Source: Aspidiotus rigidus | Taxonomy: Eukaryota > Arthropoda > Insecta > Hemiptera > Diaspididae | NCBI GenBank assembly: GCA_035079385.1 | Contig: JAVHKY010000054.1 | Location: 3,573,501-3,637,500 of the forward strand | Direction of reading: 5' to 3' | Length of the DNA: 64,000 nt | In this document: piece after piece, positions 1 through 12,982 of the stretch | Layout: every line of letters starts with the position of its first letter | Position numbering within the stretch: position 1 is the first letter of the stretch | Program-made: the position numbers and the translations under genes | Notes under the pieces: generated by a model | The model's database searches: none | Told to the model about the DNA's origin: nothing | Seen by the model: the letters and a program-made list of their open reading frames with translations, nothing else

Positions 1-2074
1 TAACATCATCACCACCATCTTCAATAATTGGTTCGCATTTGATACTTATATCGTTCACACTTTGAATGGAATCCTGAAATAAAATATCAGAGAACTATGA
101 AAAATAATGATGATAGAATCACAGAATGTCCACTAAAAGTGAATACGGAGAACGATGACTTTAGGTAATCTTTCTTCGATATTTCATTTGCTTTAGAAGA
201 CTTTTTTTTCTTTGAAAAGAGTCAAATTTTTTGTAATTTCAGATGACCCGCTGCAGTAGGAAAATATGACTCAGATAATCAGTAGGTATAACTGATACAC
301 CGATTTACATCGTAAGTACTACGTACATCTGAACAAGTACATTTTTTTCAAAAAATGGATAGGCTTTTATTTAGAAACACAAAAATAATATTAAATTCAT
401 ACAAATGATACGTACCGCTTCTAGACTAAGGTCATTGATTGGTGGAATCAAATCTCTCGGAGGATTTTCACAGAAACCATCACTCACGTTGCAAACCTGC
501 GTAAAGTCAATGAATTCGATTTCATGGTAAACTAAGACTGATATCGGACTAGAATTACCCGAAACGTTTCAACTTACATTGGAAGAAGGTTCGCAAGACT
601 GCGTCCTCCCAGCGTTACCTTCAAGTTGTGTTTCGATCTGTAACTAAAAAGTGGATGGTTTGAGTATTCACCTATAATTTGCTTATTTTAAGTAAATGTC
701 TAATCCACTCACTACTGGTTCGGTTTGAGGATTTTTTTGAGTACACCAATCTGTAGTCTGGTTTTCTGAAATAAGAATAAAAAATGACGGTCCATTTTAT
801 TGAAATTTTCATGGAGCTTACGTAGTAATACAATACCTGGCTGACGAGACATAGAATATCGCGGTTTCATTTTGTGCTTCAAAGATGTCAAAGACTTTGA
901 CTTCTGCACGTACAATAACCCATCTTCTTCGGGTAATGAGTTGGTTTTCGTATTGATTACTGGTTTCCATCGAGTATTGACAGGCTGGCAATCCTTTAGT
1001 TTCAAGAGAAACTCATGTTGATTCGTAAGAGGATTGAAACGATTGCCAATGATTTTTTCGACTACGAAATATTCCTCCAAAGTTTCTTCACTTTCAGCCT
1101 CCACGGTGGGCTAATTAACATTCAGAATAATCGAAATCAAGGTCGAGAACATTTTACCTTTCAACTGTACACGGAGTGAGTTTCTGAATTTTTTTTACGA
1201 GATACACCATCCTTGAACAGTAGAATCCAGAACTTGAGAATCAAGAACTCGGAATTGACCTAAATTTCACAAATGTGGGCGAAGATTTCAATCCAAAGAC
1301 CTTGTCACGAAGTATAGATTATTGGAAAAATGAAATAAACCGAAGGTTTTTTTTTCATCATTTATTTATTGAGACCATGACGTTTCGAAAGATTGTTCGA
1401 ATGGGAAAAATGATTCTCAAAAAATCTATATATTTTTTTTTCTTCAAAAGTTGTGATTAAGAGATGATACAGAAATTAATTTTAAACTCCAACCTACCTC
1501 AAACGAAGCACCAGATACGGATTTCAGTACAATCCCACAATCATTGTTCTCAAGGATTTCGACGCAATTCTAAAAGTAATAAAAAAAATTAATTAGGTAT
1601 GTAGTTAAGTCTTCATACAATTCAATAATGAAAGTGTTCTTTCTTACATCTCCTCCAGTCGTCGACTCTCTTCTTCCACTACGAACAGACTCAACCTCTG
1701 GACCAGACACATTTTCCTAAAAAATAAAATCATACTAAGATTTTGCCATTACGTTTTAGTTGCAATGCTACGTGATTCATTTCTCACCGTATTTTCACGA
1801 GTTGAATCGACGTCACTGCTTTTGGCTGATTGAACTATTATTTCAGATTCTTTCTCGTTTTCTTCGTTGTTAATCTATTGAAGAGGTGAAGAATGAAATA
1901 CATTGAATACAGAATGAACGAGATATTCAACTAGCTTTTACTTACGGTCACATTGAAGTTCGCAAGAACATCTGATTTACGATGGACTGAATCTGTTGAA
2001 CCATTGTCATTCAATACTTTGACGTTTAATTCTTTGTTATTTTTAACAAGATCAAGACGTATTAAGATACCCAT
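1..2074 (-). CDS. Chromodomain-like protein, 3' end beyond window edge
   Basis: I do not recognise a named orthologue. Nine coding exons join in phase: 2074-1946 (ATG at 2074), 1874-1788, 1716-1648, 1569-1498, 1110-837, 765-713, 637-578, 496-416 and 73 to beyond base 1. This gives about 299 residues so far. Residues about 132-173, in exon 5, look like a chromodomain: EEYFVVEKII, then HEFLLKLKDC, then TRWKPVIN. In HP1-type chromodomains these stretches build the methyl-lysine reader. Here the usual Trp of KWKG is Leu157 and the next aromatic is Cys160, so the aromatic cage looks incomplete. The rest is acidic and Ser/Asn-rich with no domain I can name. Nearly all exons are phase 0 and 50-130 nt long. 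A nuclear, chromatin-linked role is inferred from the domain only. The intron phases make the gene model strong; the family call is moderate. Confidence 0.65.
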
Positions 2075-2736
2075 AATCCAATCTAAAGAAACATTATAAT
2101 GGACACGATTAACAATTTTCTACAGAAGGCAAGCGTTTCTGAACGTATTTATACACTCACGGGGAAAGTATCTTGAGAAATAATATTTTGATTTCAAAAA
2201 GAGAAATATCTTTCAAATTCCAACATAGTACGCACGGTTGAACATACAGTTTTACTTTACACTGATAATGATAATTATAGACTTGAATAGTAGCTTATCT
2301 ACAACGTTCTAATACAAAATAATATAAAACATAATAATAATGTCAAATCAGAAATAAAAAATTAATAATTGAACTCAGCCTTGTGATCGTGCGATCATAA
2401 AACAAGAAAAAATGAGTCAACATGACAAAACTTTCAAATTGTAGGCAGAGTGGAGAAATTTACGGAAAATAATTAATGGGAAAATTGTATTTTAATAAAT
2501 TGTTCCTCGACCGCTCAAGGTTCAATTCACAGAACGGAGTGCTAGAGTCGCTACAGGTGGCAGCGTTCAAAAGCTCAATACGATTTTGAAGAAAATATTG
2601 ATACGTTTACCTACTGTTTTGATTGTCGATGCGCGCTGTTGTTCCCAGAGAAATTTTCTGGTATTTCATTTCTATTAAATTTTGGTTTGGTTGGAAGGAC
2701 AAGAATTTTTTTTGTTCCTAAAACTGAAGAGTTTGA

Positions 2737-2784
2737 ACCATTGACTATAAATACTTCGACGAAGTATATATAGTCAATGGTTTG
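2737..2784. repeat. Imperfect palindrome centred on TTCGACGAA
   Basis: The arms AACCATTGACTATA and TATAGTCAATGGTT meet around ACTTCGACGAAGT. One extra TA breaks the symmetry in the right arm. It could be a short foldback remnant or a cruciform-prone site. Confidence 0.6.
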
Positions 2785-2980
2785 AACTTTGAAGCTGGGG
2801 GTAGGGTAGGAATTAGCTAAAGTGGAGATTGTGAGAAAAGCAAAGCGTCTTCCAATTGAACCAAAAAGAGCATCTCATTTCCTGTGAGGACTAGGAACTA
2901 AAAACAGAGATCTTAACAAAATTCAAAACTTTTGTTTCAGTATTTACTTTTCTTATCTTACAATTTTCTACAAAACAAAA

Positions 2981-3061
2981 TTGAAGCGCTGCGTGGAAAA
3001 GGGGCTCCCGTTCCATGAGAAATATATTAGACGGAGGCCCCTTTTCCACGCAGCGCTTCAA
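2981..3061. repeat. Hairpin with perfect 25-bp arms
   Basis: Bases 2981-3005 and 3037-3061 are perfect reverse complements, beginning TTGAAGCGCTGCGTGG, with a 31-base loop. The GC-rich arms stand out from the AT-rich surroundings. It has the look of a small MITE-like foldback. No target duplication is obvious. Confidence 0.8.
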
Positions 3062-4399
3062 ATTGCTCTCGATATTTGTTACTGACTTTTGTTCCCTTAA
3101 TTAATTCAGCCCAAAAAATTTTGTTATTTTTGTATTTGTTTTTGTGCAAAATGTATTGATTTTGCTCATCAGACGTCTCGAATTTCATTTTTGATATTTC
3201 CTTTTTTCAAAAGTTTCTGTTGGAACAAAATTATTTTTGTTTTTGTTTTTGTTACTGCATCTTGTTTTGTTATTTCAACCCAAAAACTTTCGTTAATTTT
3301 GTGATTTGTTTTCATTTTCATTTTTGCGCAACATTTCTGGCTAAAAATTGAAGCCAGCTCTGTAAAAATTGGACTGCAATGGCTCTTTTGGAAGCTTGTT
3401 CTACATGAGGAGCTAAGTTGCTAAAAATTGCTTCCCATCTTTTGAATTTTATTTGCGCAAATTGTTGTCAAAGACTCTTGGGTCAAAGATTGTTGTGAAG
3501 TGCAAAGCGATACTAGCGCAAAGCGCAGCTATTCTGTTCAACCTGAATGAACCACAAAAAACGGGAAATTTTTTATGTTATTAGATTCCTTCAACACTGT
3601 GTCACTGTATCAAGCGTCATCTCACAAGTTTCAAAGTGTCTGATTGTCAGCTGATAGCTTTAGGCCTATTTTCTTTTTTTTTTTTTAACAATTTTTCTCG
3701 CAGTAGAAATTTTCTGATTTACAGGCAATTCCTTTTTCAACCATTGGATTAGCGAATAACAAAGCGTGAGTTTAAGTCGCCTGTCACCAGAATCTTATCA
3801 ATTTGAAAAGAACTTCTCAACCGTCAATCAATGTGATGATAATATGAACATGAACAGGACAGGAAAAAGAAAAAGTCCAAAAACGATTGATTCATTGCGA
3901 CGCACGTACCCGAGTTTGGTAGTCACCGGGATTTCTATTATTCTTAATTTCAGTCACACAGAAACGTTTTCAGTTCCACAAAATCTTGCAGGTTTAGCTC
4001 TAGGTTTGAAAGGTTCGAAAAAGAATGAGAGCTCAGACTTTGAGAGGTATTAAGAGCATAAAATTTCACGATTAAGAGTTGTACATTCATATAAGTGGAT
4101 GTGTGGGTAAACACGACTTCTGTATTTTTTATTTGTGATCATGTACCGCTACAAATTGTGTTAATGCCATGTTTTCTCCTCTCGTACTGCTCTCTCTTTT
4201 CAGAACGAAGAAATTGTAAAAATTGTGAAAACTCTTCCGTGGTATAATAAATGAGAACAACCTGTTGCTCGTAGTCTCAGCGAACTTATCTACAACCGGT
4301 GAAGGAACTCTATTATAGACTATTGTCAACAACAGCGGGTTAGTGAGAAGAAATTCTATCGTCGAATCGATACGTTGTTCTAATTTATGGTTATTCATA

Positions 4400-4446
4400 T
4401 TACACAAGAGGAGTGTAACCCGAAGGTGTACACTCCTCTTGTGTAA
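4400..4446. repeat. Hairpin with perfect 18-bp arms
   Basis: TTACACAAGAGGAGTGTA (4400-4417) is repeated in inverse at 4429-4446 around a short loop. No gene end is recognised nearby, so a terminator role is not supported. Confidence 0.8.
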
Positions 4447-6211
4447 ATTCTATGGTCTTATTTCAACGTATCGACATTCTGATTTAAGTAATTATTAGAA
4501 CTTTTTCTAGGTGTGTACTGAAATGAGTAATGTTTTGATCCGAGTCGAATAATTAGAAAAATATTATTCTGAAAACGAATTTCAAGCTGCGTAAAATATT
4601 CGTTTTATTAAATAATACTCTTTCATATTAATGATGATTAGTTGACTCTATCGAATGTTTTCGTTGTATTCTTTTGTCTTATGAACAGAGCTGCTCGAAT
4701 CATTTGATAGCTCTATGACTCACTCAATAATTTCAAATGATGAAAGTTATTGACGAGTTACGTGAAATTTGGCTATTTTTTGGTCAAATCACTTGACATG
4801 GTAAGATAGAGGGAATGAAATTATGGTTGAGACATTTTTCTACCTGACCGAGTCATCCCAGCTTATTCAAATAATACAAAAATTTGAGATCGCGCGCAAT
4901 TAATGGTTTATTATTCAGCCAAAATAATTACGTTGACTTACAATCCATAGACGTGTACAATGTAATTTTAGTATCGCATTTTGAATACCGGTAATTGAAA
5001 TCTAATAACAGTTGGATGCACTTTGTTATGGAAAGTAATGAATTCCAGAGAATGCGCATGTGATATGATGAATCTAATAAGTAATAAGTAACTTATTTTG
5101 TACTGGTATTATTTTGTAAATGTTGACCATTCAATATCACCGCGATATTCTTTTGCTCTTAGGTATCCAGAAAAATTATACAATCGGTCTTCAAATCATA
5201 CAATAGACAATATTTTCGATAATAACTTAAGCTGTATAATATGAAATAATCACAAATAGGTAGGAGTTTTTTAATTTTTGGAATCCTAGAAGCATTTTGA
5301 AAGATATTTCATATCAGTCCAATTTAAATTGAAAGGTTGCGTTATGATTAATTGTTGCTCGAATTTCCGTAGTACTGGTCCGAAATTATTTTCTAGATCT
5401 AAATCTGGCCATTCATTATGAATTTAGGCCTATAGTTACAGAGCGCTAATAACTTTCACATCAAAATTGAAAAATAAGACCTTCCATTACTTATTAAGAA
5501 GGCTGTTGCACACTTGCCGAAAGTCTTTCAATTTTCAATAACTGAATACTTTTTTGTTATGAAAAACCAGTCGTCAGACTTAGCCCAGGAGGTGTAGGTA
5601 TACTCTTCAGACAGACAGGGTTGCTGATTTGAGTTACTTTTTTATATTTTCTCATTATCCTTTATAAATCCCAGAAATATAATCTAACTGACCAATTTGA
5701 GGGTCGCTATTCCATGAAACGATGAAAGAAAGTAATGAAAAAATATTTAGCCAAAAATTTTATATTCTTTCCTGAGTCCAGATCTACAATTTCAACTCGC
5801 TCATGTCTAAGCAGTAGTAGTAGGTACCTAGCTTTCACAAGATTAAGCAACCTCGCGTATACATTTAGTAAAACCTCCTTTTACCGAAGAAGCCACGTTC
5901 ATTCCTTTGAGGAGCCTAAATTCGCCATGGCTTACTCAGGCGTAACTGGCAATTGTGTGGCAGGAGCGCCAATTTTTGGCCCCTCCCCTCCATATTCCTG
6001 GCACTTTATGGAAAAGGTGTCGTCCGCCGCTGATGAATTCTTTAGGTTTAAATATCACTTTTTAGAGTCAGGAAATCATCATTAAAATAAACCTTCGAGG
6101 AACAATCAAACTAGTTCTCTGAAATAGGAAACGGAAGCGGACGTAGAAAGAAATTAATTCTAAAATACAATAATACTTTTTCAAAAATAGGAGAAACGTG
6201 ACGTCGAAATT

Positions 6212-9200
6212 TTACAAATTCGATGACTTATCTTCATTTGATCGACTAGTTTGACTTTGATACTTTTTCAACAATTTCAGTATTCTAGGATACACCAATG
6301 TATTCGCGTCAATGGCGAATAGAAAGTCCATGTGGTTGAAAGATGGTAACGGAATTTTATACCTGTCGATAACATTCGGTAGTTTTTGCATCAGCTTGGC
6401 TATATCCTGCATAATTACAACAAAAACAATAATTTATTAGGCGGCAATGAACTCATTTCAAAGTCAACCGGATTACGGTTTACACGCACAATGATAGATT
6501 GCGTTTCTATTGTCATTTCCGCATGACAACCGTAATTGCACTGTTTTCTATACACGGGCAGGGACTTGGGGTCGCTGTGTTAGCTTCTAATGTGAAGAAC
6601 CTTTTGTTCGATCGTTAAATGAAATAGAAAAAATCTAGTCAGGCAACGATCCTAGCTTGCGAAATTAGAAATTTTATTATAAATCAAAGATTGATACCAT
6701 TGAAATGGTATAAGTATAGGTATGGACGAAAGATACTTACTTCTTTTTGGGCGAGCCAATCATTTTGCGACCAAAACAGAGCTACTGGTGCTGTAATTTT
6801 GCGAAGATTGTAAGCAGGTGGCCGTGCGTCGCGATAAAGTCTCATATTATTTATGGTGCCCCAATCGTACATTCTGAAGTCTCCTGCACACAAATCTTGG
6901 TATATATAAATATGTCACCGAATTAAACTGAATATTTAAATTTCAAATCGAGAGTATAGTCTCAAAAAGGTTTGATTCGAATTACTTGACTATTTTTCTC
7001 TTCCTTTGTGGAGACAAAATTAGAATTATTGTCCAACTTCTCTACATTTGTGTGAGACAATGGTGCTACCTAGTATTGGTGGGCGGTGCGGGTGGAGGGT
7101 GGAACATTTCCTCAAATCGATCGGAGGATGAGTTGTTGAAAATTTTACGCTCTATAAATTTTGTTTTCTTAATTTTTCTTCTGAATCACTTCGTTACCAA
7201 GTTATTTTGAGATTACTCAATGAACATTCAAATGAGAAAAACCAAAAACGACCTCATCCCTTTTTCAATTTTACCGATTGTAACGCTACTAGTGCATGGC
7301 CGGCTCGAATTCCACCAGTACTAAGCAGGGCTGCTTAGCCAATCGCATTGGCTAAAAATTTAGCTACTAACTAACCCTCAAAATTGACTGGCTTTGGCTA
7401 CCAGCAAACGGCTAACCAAGTCTCAATTGGCTAGCTAACGAGCTAACTAATAACTAAAGAGCAGAAATAATGATATGTGACCTGCAATGAGAAAAGGATG
7501 CTCATTATACCCATTGGCAGGGACACCATTTAAGTCTGATTGGATATGGCATCCGATCAGGCAGAAATGGTGTTCCTGTCAGTGGGTAATGAGCATCCTT
7601 TTTCATCACTGGTCACAATATGGGTATCAATTTACGGTTCTTCGGCCAACTATGTCCCCAAATTAAGTGAAAATATCAAGTCAAGATAATAAATTGTGAA
7701 ATGTTTGCTGTAAATGTAAATACTAAAGAATATAAGCAGATATTAAATTTTATTTTTGACACTCAGTTTCATTTATTGGCAAAGGGGCCATCAATGACAT
7801 TGACTTGATTTAATTATAATCTTTAATCATCAGTCAAATAAGAAACATGAGTGAAAAGATATGAAGACATTTTGAATTTCACATTTGAATTAAAATTTTT
7901 TAAAAATTATAATAATATTTTAAATTTGTAATTTGAACTACATGTTATGATGTTACACGCCTTGTTAGTTGTTATGATCATAGATCAATTAATGAAATCA
8001 ATAAATACATTGTACTACCAAAATTGGAACCTCCCATTCAAAATACATTGAGCACTTTTTGACGAGTACCTAACCAGCGCAACCTATCAGCCAGGATTAT
8101 TGGTACAAAGATAAAGCATTGCGACTGTGTATTGGGGTTTAAACTTTCACCAAAAGGCGCTACTGGAAGGGTGAAGAAGAGAACTTACGTATGTTTGTAC
8201 ATCGATTTTCGAACAGCCGTTATTTTTTCAATATCCCAAATATCACTCAGTATAATTTTTTTTGTATCCAAATAGTTGATGATATGGATTACAAAATTTA
8301 TGCTTGAATTTGCTTTAGAAGATGATATCCGATTAATTATGGTGATTGAAATTCCTCTATTTAAAAAGCATGGAATGAAAAGACAGGAAAAGGTGAATTT
8401 TGTCAGGGCTACCAACTTGAAGTTTAAACCCCAATACAGGAAAAACGCGATTTTCAAAAAATTTATAATTGATTCAAGATTGAACAGAGAGCATTGAATC
8501 TTTCACAAAAATATTACACAACTGACTTATCAGAACGATTTTTCTTGTCTGTCTGTATCGATTGATAACAAATATCACTAACACACATATGTTTTCAATA
8601 TGCGTCCAATGTACTAATACAACTGAAAATGAGCTAGTCCTTGCTGCTAGGTTCAAAAGTCCAGTAGAGTATCCGGAATTATTGATGATAATAGTGTATT
8701 TGCTCAAAGTGTATTTGACAATCATGATAAATAAAGTCCATTCCTGAGTATCAGCAGTAGCTGGTAAGCTGAAGTCTTTGTTTACTAAACTAACTTATCA
8801 ACTTTTCAAGCAGTCCTCCAGCACTCAGCAGCAAGCAGCCATTCATCTTAGGCTATAAGCTATTGAATCCAGAGCATTGCAGCCTTATCATACAGCTTAG
8901 ACTTTCAGCTTAAACTTAGAACCTTGAAAAATACAACTTTGGCTTTGGCTTTTGGCTTTAGAAATACCTAAAAAATACAGCTGACTTTCGGCTTTTGGCT
9001 CTAGCTTTCGGCTGTTTTGATGAAACACTCCGGCTTTTGACTTAAACTTACGACCTTGAAAAATATAGCTTCGGCTTTGGCTTTCAGCTTGGAAAAAACA
9101 TGAATAATACAGCTGGCTTTCGGCTTTTGGCTGGCTGCAATGCTCTGATTGAATCGAGCTCGAGTAATGAATTGATTTTGAAGCAATCTAGAGGAACGGT

Positions 9201-12200
9201 CTTCTTTCAGCATTGAAGAGAAACTCATTTCTCAGATTATCTCTTTTGAAATTGTATAAACAGTACTTATTACTCACTGTGTAAGGAAAAAATTATTGAG
9301 GAAAACTAGCCATTAGTAAAGCTTGGCTAAAAGCTAATTTGCATTCTTGGGCTAGCTAATTTCAATAAAAAATTCCTCGGCTAACGGCTAATAGCTAATA
9401 GCTAAAAGCTCCAGCTTAGCTAGCAGCCCTGGTACTAAATGACCTGCGATGAGAAAAGGATGCTCATTGCCCACTGACAGGAACACCATTTCTCTCTGAT
9501 TAGATGTCCAATCAGAGAGAAATGGTGTTCTTGCGCCAATGGGCAATGAGCATCCTTTTCTCATCGCATGTCACGCGAGGGCCGTCGCCATGTTGATAAA
9601 GTCGAAGGAGGAGCATTTTCAAAAGATCTCACGAGTGTCGTGATAAAAATTTGTAATATCATGTATCAAACATCAAATTTGGTTAATTAAAATTATTAAA
9701 AGGATTATATCAATAGGAATGGAAAACTTGGTGAATTTCCTTCATTTTTTGTAGTTTTTAAATTCTTGTATTTGTTATTTAAAATTTTCTTAGGTACTAC
9801 TCGGATTGCTCCTCCTCTGACTCTATCATCATCCTTACTGATACATAGTTAGGTCATCCCCTTAAGTAGGATGAATACGGAGAGGAACATGTCTGTTCAC
9901 TAATAAGTTTATACTTTCAACGACTATTAGTGAATTGTAATGTATCAATCAAACCTGTTTCAACGCTTTGTCCGTAATGAATCAAACTATTTGTCGAAGT
10001 TCCAGCTGGTATGTGGCTGAATATAACTGGCAATGTCGTCTGAAACGGAGAAAAAATGAGTTGAACGATTAAACATTAAAGATTAAAGATCTCTTGAAAA
10101 AAGAGAAAAACTCAGGGGTCATAGCGAACTTTTCAACAGCGGTCTCTTTTCTTTATTCTTGTAAAGTTGTGTAGCCCAGCTACACATCTTTTCAAACACC
10201 CCTGATGGAGTCACGCTTCAGAACTCTACAACTCCGCCAGCGTGCCTTCAGCATGTAAATTGTTAAACGTCACCATGTAGGGGCAATTTTACAGTTAAAC
10301 AAAATATTTATAATGATGACCAGAGTGCTCTCGGGCAATTGGCAACGTTTAATGCGTTTGTTATACCAAATAAATAAATGAATTAGATCAAAGACATTCT
10401 CATCGTCACGTCCTAATCAAATCACAGGTCACACCATGATGATGGTCACTCTCTTCCAGCTTGTTTTCTGAAGCAGGTTGAAACTTTCATAAAGTTACGC
10501 GGGATGATGTCACATCTTGAGAGAGAGCCACGGTGTTCAGCAAAGATCTGTAAAGGTCAAGGCTCATTTTAAGTATCCTTAGACCTATACCTCCAAAAAA
10601 GATAACAATAACCTCTCTCTCCCTACAAAACTTGAAGCTGTCATCTTCTTTTTAATACGAGTAAGATTCGAACTTGAAAACTTGTCTCAATCACCTGATG
10701 GCGACATGGTTCAAACTAGTGATCTGTATATTTCCAAATTCTTCTTCTAAGAAAGGTTAAAAACTATTCCATAGGAAGGAAAGTCTGGTGTTTACATAGT
10801 CTAATACGATGATTGTCCCTTTACTTACATTGGGAAAATTGGTCGGTCTTTAAATATGCGATTCAAAGAGCATATTGATGCCTTCGCTAAGAATCAACCA
10901 AAAAATCTAACTTTGCTACCCATCTTCTGGTGTCAGGACATTCACTTTGTGGGCCTGAGAATGTCTGCCTCTCACACAATAAGAGAAGTATGCGAAAACG
11001 TATCGCATTGGAAACAGTAGACATTATTACAGCTATTCACAGGTTATCGGCTTATCGCCCATTGTAAAGGCGATAAACCCATATTCTAACCTCACTGATA
11101 CTTTGTATTTATTTTACGAATCTTTGAGCCAGTATCTGTCTGTTCTCACCCGTCGATGGTCTATGACCAAAAGCACCAGTGATTTAATTCGTTAATTTAT
11201 ATACGGTCCAGGGTATTATAACTGATAAAGTGAACGAACAAATTAGACTTAAGGAACCTGTTTCATAAAGGTGTCTTTTGGTTGAAATGTCCACCGGCCG
11301 CTATTTGTTGTCCTCCTGGTAAATATCGGCACCCGAGAGGGCAAGAGCTCTGATCTCTTTATGAACTTGAAAAAATCTCATCTGTAGAGATGTATATTTA
11401 TGGCTGATGAGACTTGGAAGGTTTTTGTTTCTGATCCGAAATCCTGATCTTGTCCCTTGAATGTTTCGCCTGAAGAGTCCCACTCTCCCGGCCCTAAAGG
11501 GTGGGAGTCCTAACCTACTTTGAAAACTTGAAAATATTTTGACTGTAGAGGTATAGCTGGTTCTGGCCTACCTATCTTTGACCTACTTTAGAGACTTGGA
11601 AAAATTTTGACCGGAAAGGTACACTTGGTTTTGATCTACAGTGGAAACTAAGGCCGATCTATTTTACTCGTAGATTTATGGAAATTTTGACCTCTAATCT
11701 CTATCTTATGATTGTAGGACTTACAAAAATGTAGGTTATGGTTCTTGAAGGAGCGGAGGCTCTGTTCTACTTTAGGAACTTGAAAGATTTTCGACCGCAG
11801 AGGTATGCCTGGTTTTGATCTACTGTAGAGACTTGGGCCACCCTCTTTAAGAGCCTTATAAAAAGGAAGACCTCTGATCTGTACATTATGTGACTGTAGA
11901 ACATGGAAAAATGTTGACTATAGACTATGATTATGGGAGTGGGGCTTGAAAAAAAATTCAATTCCAAGTTATACATGACGAGGGGATCGAACTGCCAGAG
12001 AATTTACTCTCAAGGTGGTGTGAAACACAATAAATTTTTTGCAATTTTCTAGAAATTATGTGACCACTTACCGAGCAAAATTGTCCCCTTTTCTACAAAA
12101 AAAACAGAGTTTCTCGAATGCGATCTATAACGACCGTTATCTCATCTCGTAGAACGCAAAAGATTATTCTAAAATATTAAACATCCTCACTACATTGAAA

Positions 12201-12946
12201 TTAGCTACTTGTAATACATGTCGTACGCTTACCGACTTTCTGCATACCGCAGATTAATTTTTTCTTTTTACAAACATAATTATACGCATTAAATCGTAAT
12301 ATTCTTTTTGTTATCTCAGTCTATATCGCGCATTTCTCTCTCTTGTTCATATTCCGATCGAGTTTCACGTACGTTTCTCATAAAGAATTACCATGTCTCA
12401 ATTCACTTACATACTCGAGCATGTCCTTTCATGATGAATATTAAACGTAGTTCGTTAGTTATTTGTTGTCTTAAACGGACGTGTTTTTGAATATATATAT
12501 ATAGTATACCCATGTACAAAAAGACCGCAGCAGGTACATTATAATTCTCTTTGTACGGAATGTCTCGAAATTTTATTGGTTTCCTTCGCTTAAATAGGTC
12601 ATTGACTCGCATGACTCAAATTTTTATGTCCAACGAGTCCGGCAAGTTGGGGTGATCTATTGGCAGCTAGTGCCAGTATATTACCTTACCTTATTAAGTT
12701 GTTGTGAATCGTAACCAGCGATGAGGAATAGGATGTTTGTACAGATATATTGAGTAATACCTCGGTCATAACAAAGTTGACCCGCGACGTCCGTAATGAG
12801 TTTTCCATTTGGTATGAATTCGTAGAAACCGGCGGAATTCATCATTTTCTGGAATTTATGAGTACCAATTTTCTAGTATTAGTGAAATGAAAAAAAGGTA
12901 TATTCTTACTGTTACGTGTAGATCTTCGTCCAACAATGACGGATAA

Positions 12947-12982
<36 letters not shown>

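Larger units (their letters stand above)
2075..6211. other. Intergenic region with hairpins and T-rich repeats
   Basis: This stretch lies between the start of the chromodomain-like gene and the stop codon of the lipase. No credible gene is seen. Open frames such as 3766-4053 (+) and 5735-6085 (+) have no recognisable domain, no splice context and no gene-like composition. Positions 3100-3340 are rich in runs such as TTTTGTTATTTTTG. Three hairpins are listed separately. Confidence 0.6.

Noticed and set aside
4400..4446. Hairpin read as a rho-independent terminator
   Set aside because: The genome is eukaryotic and no gene ends there; it is listed as a repeat only.
5735..6085. A 116-codon open frame near the lipase 3' end
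   Set aside because: The translation is Ser/Phe-rich without motifs and nothing suggests a promoter or introns.
12949..12977. Possible GAGA-factor promoter element
   Set aside because: It is a simple GA microsatellite inside an intron, with no start site near it.
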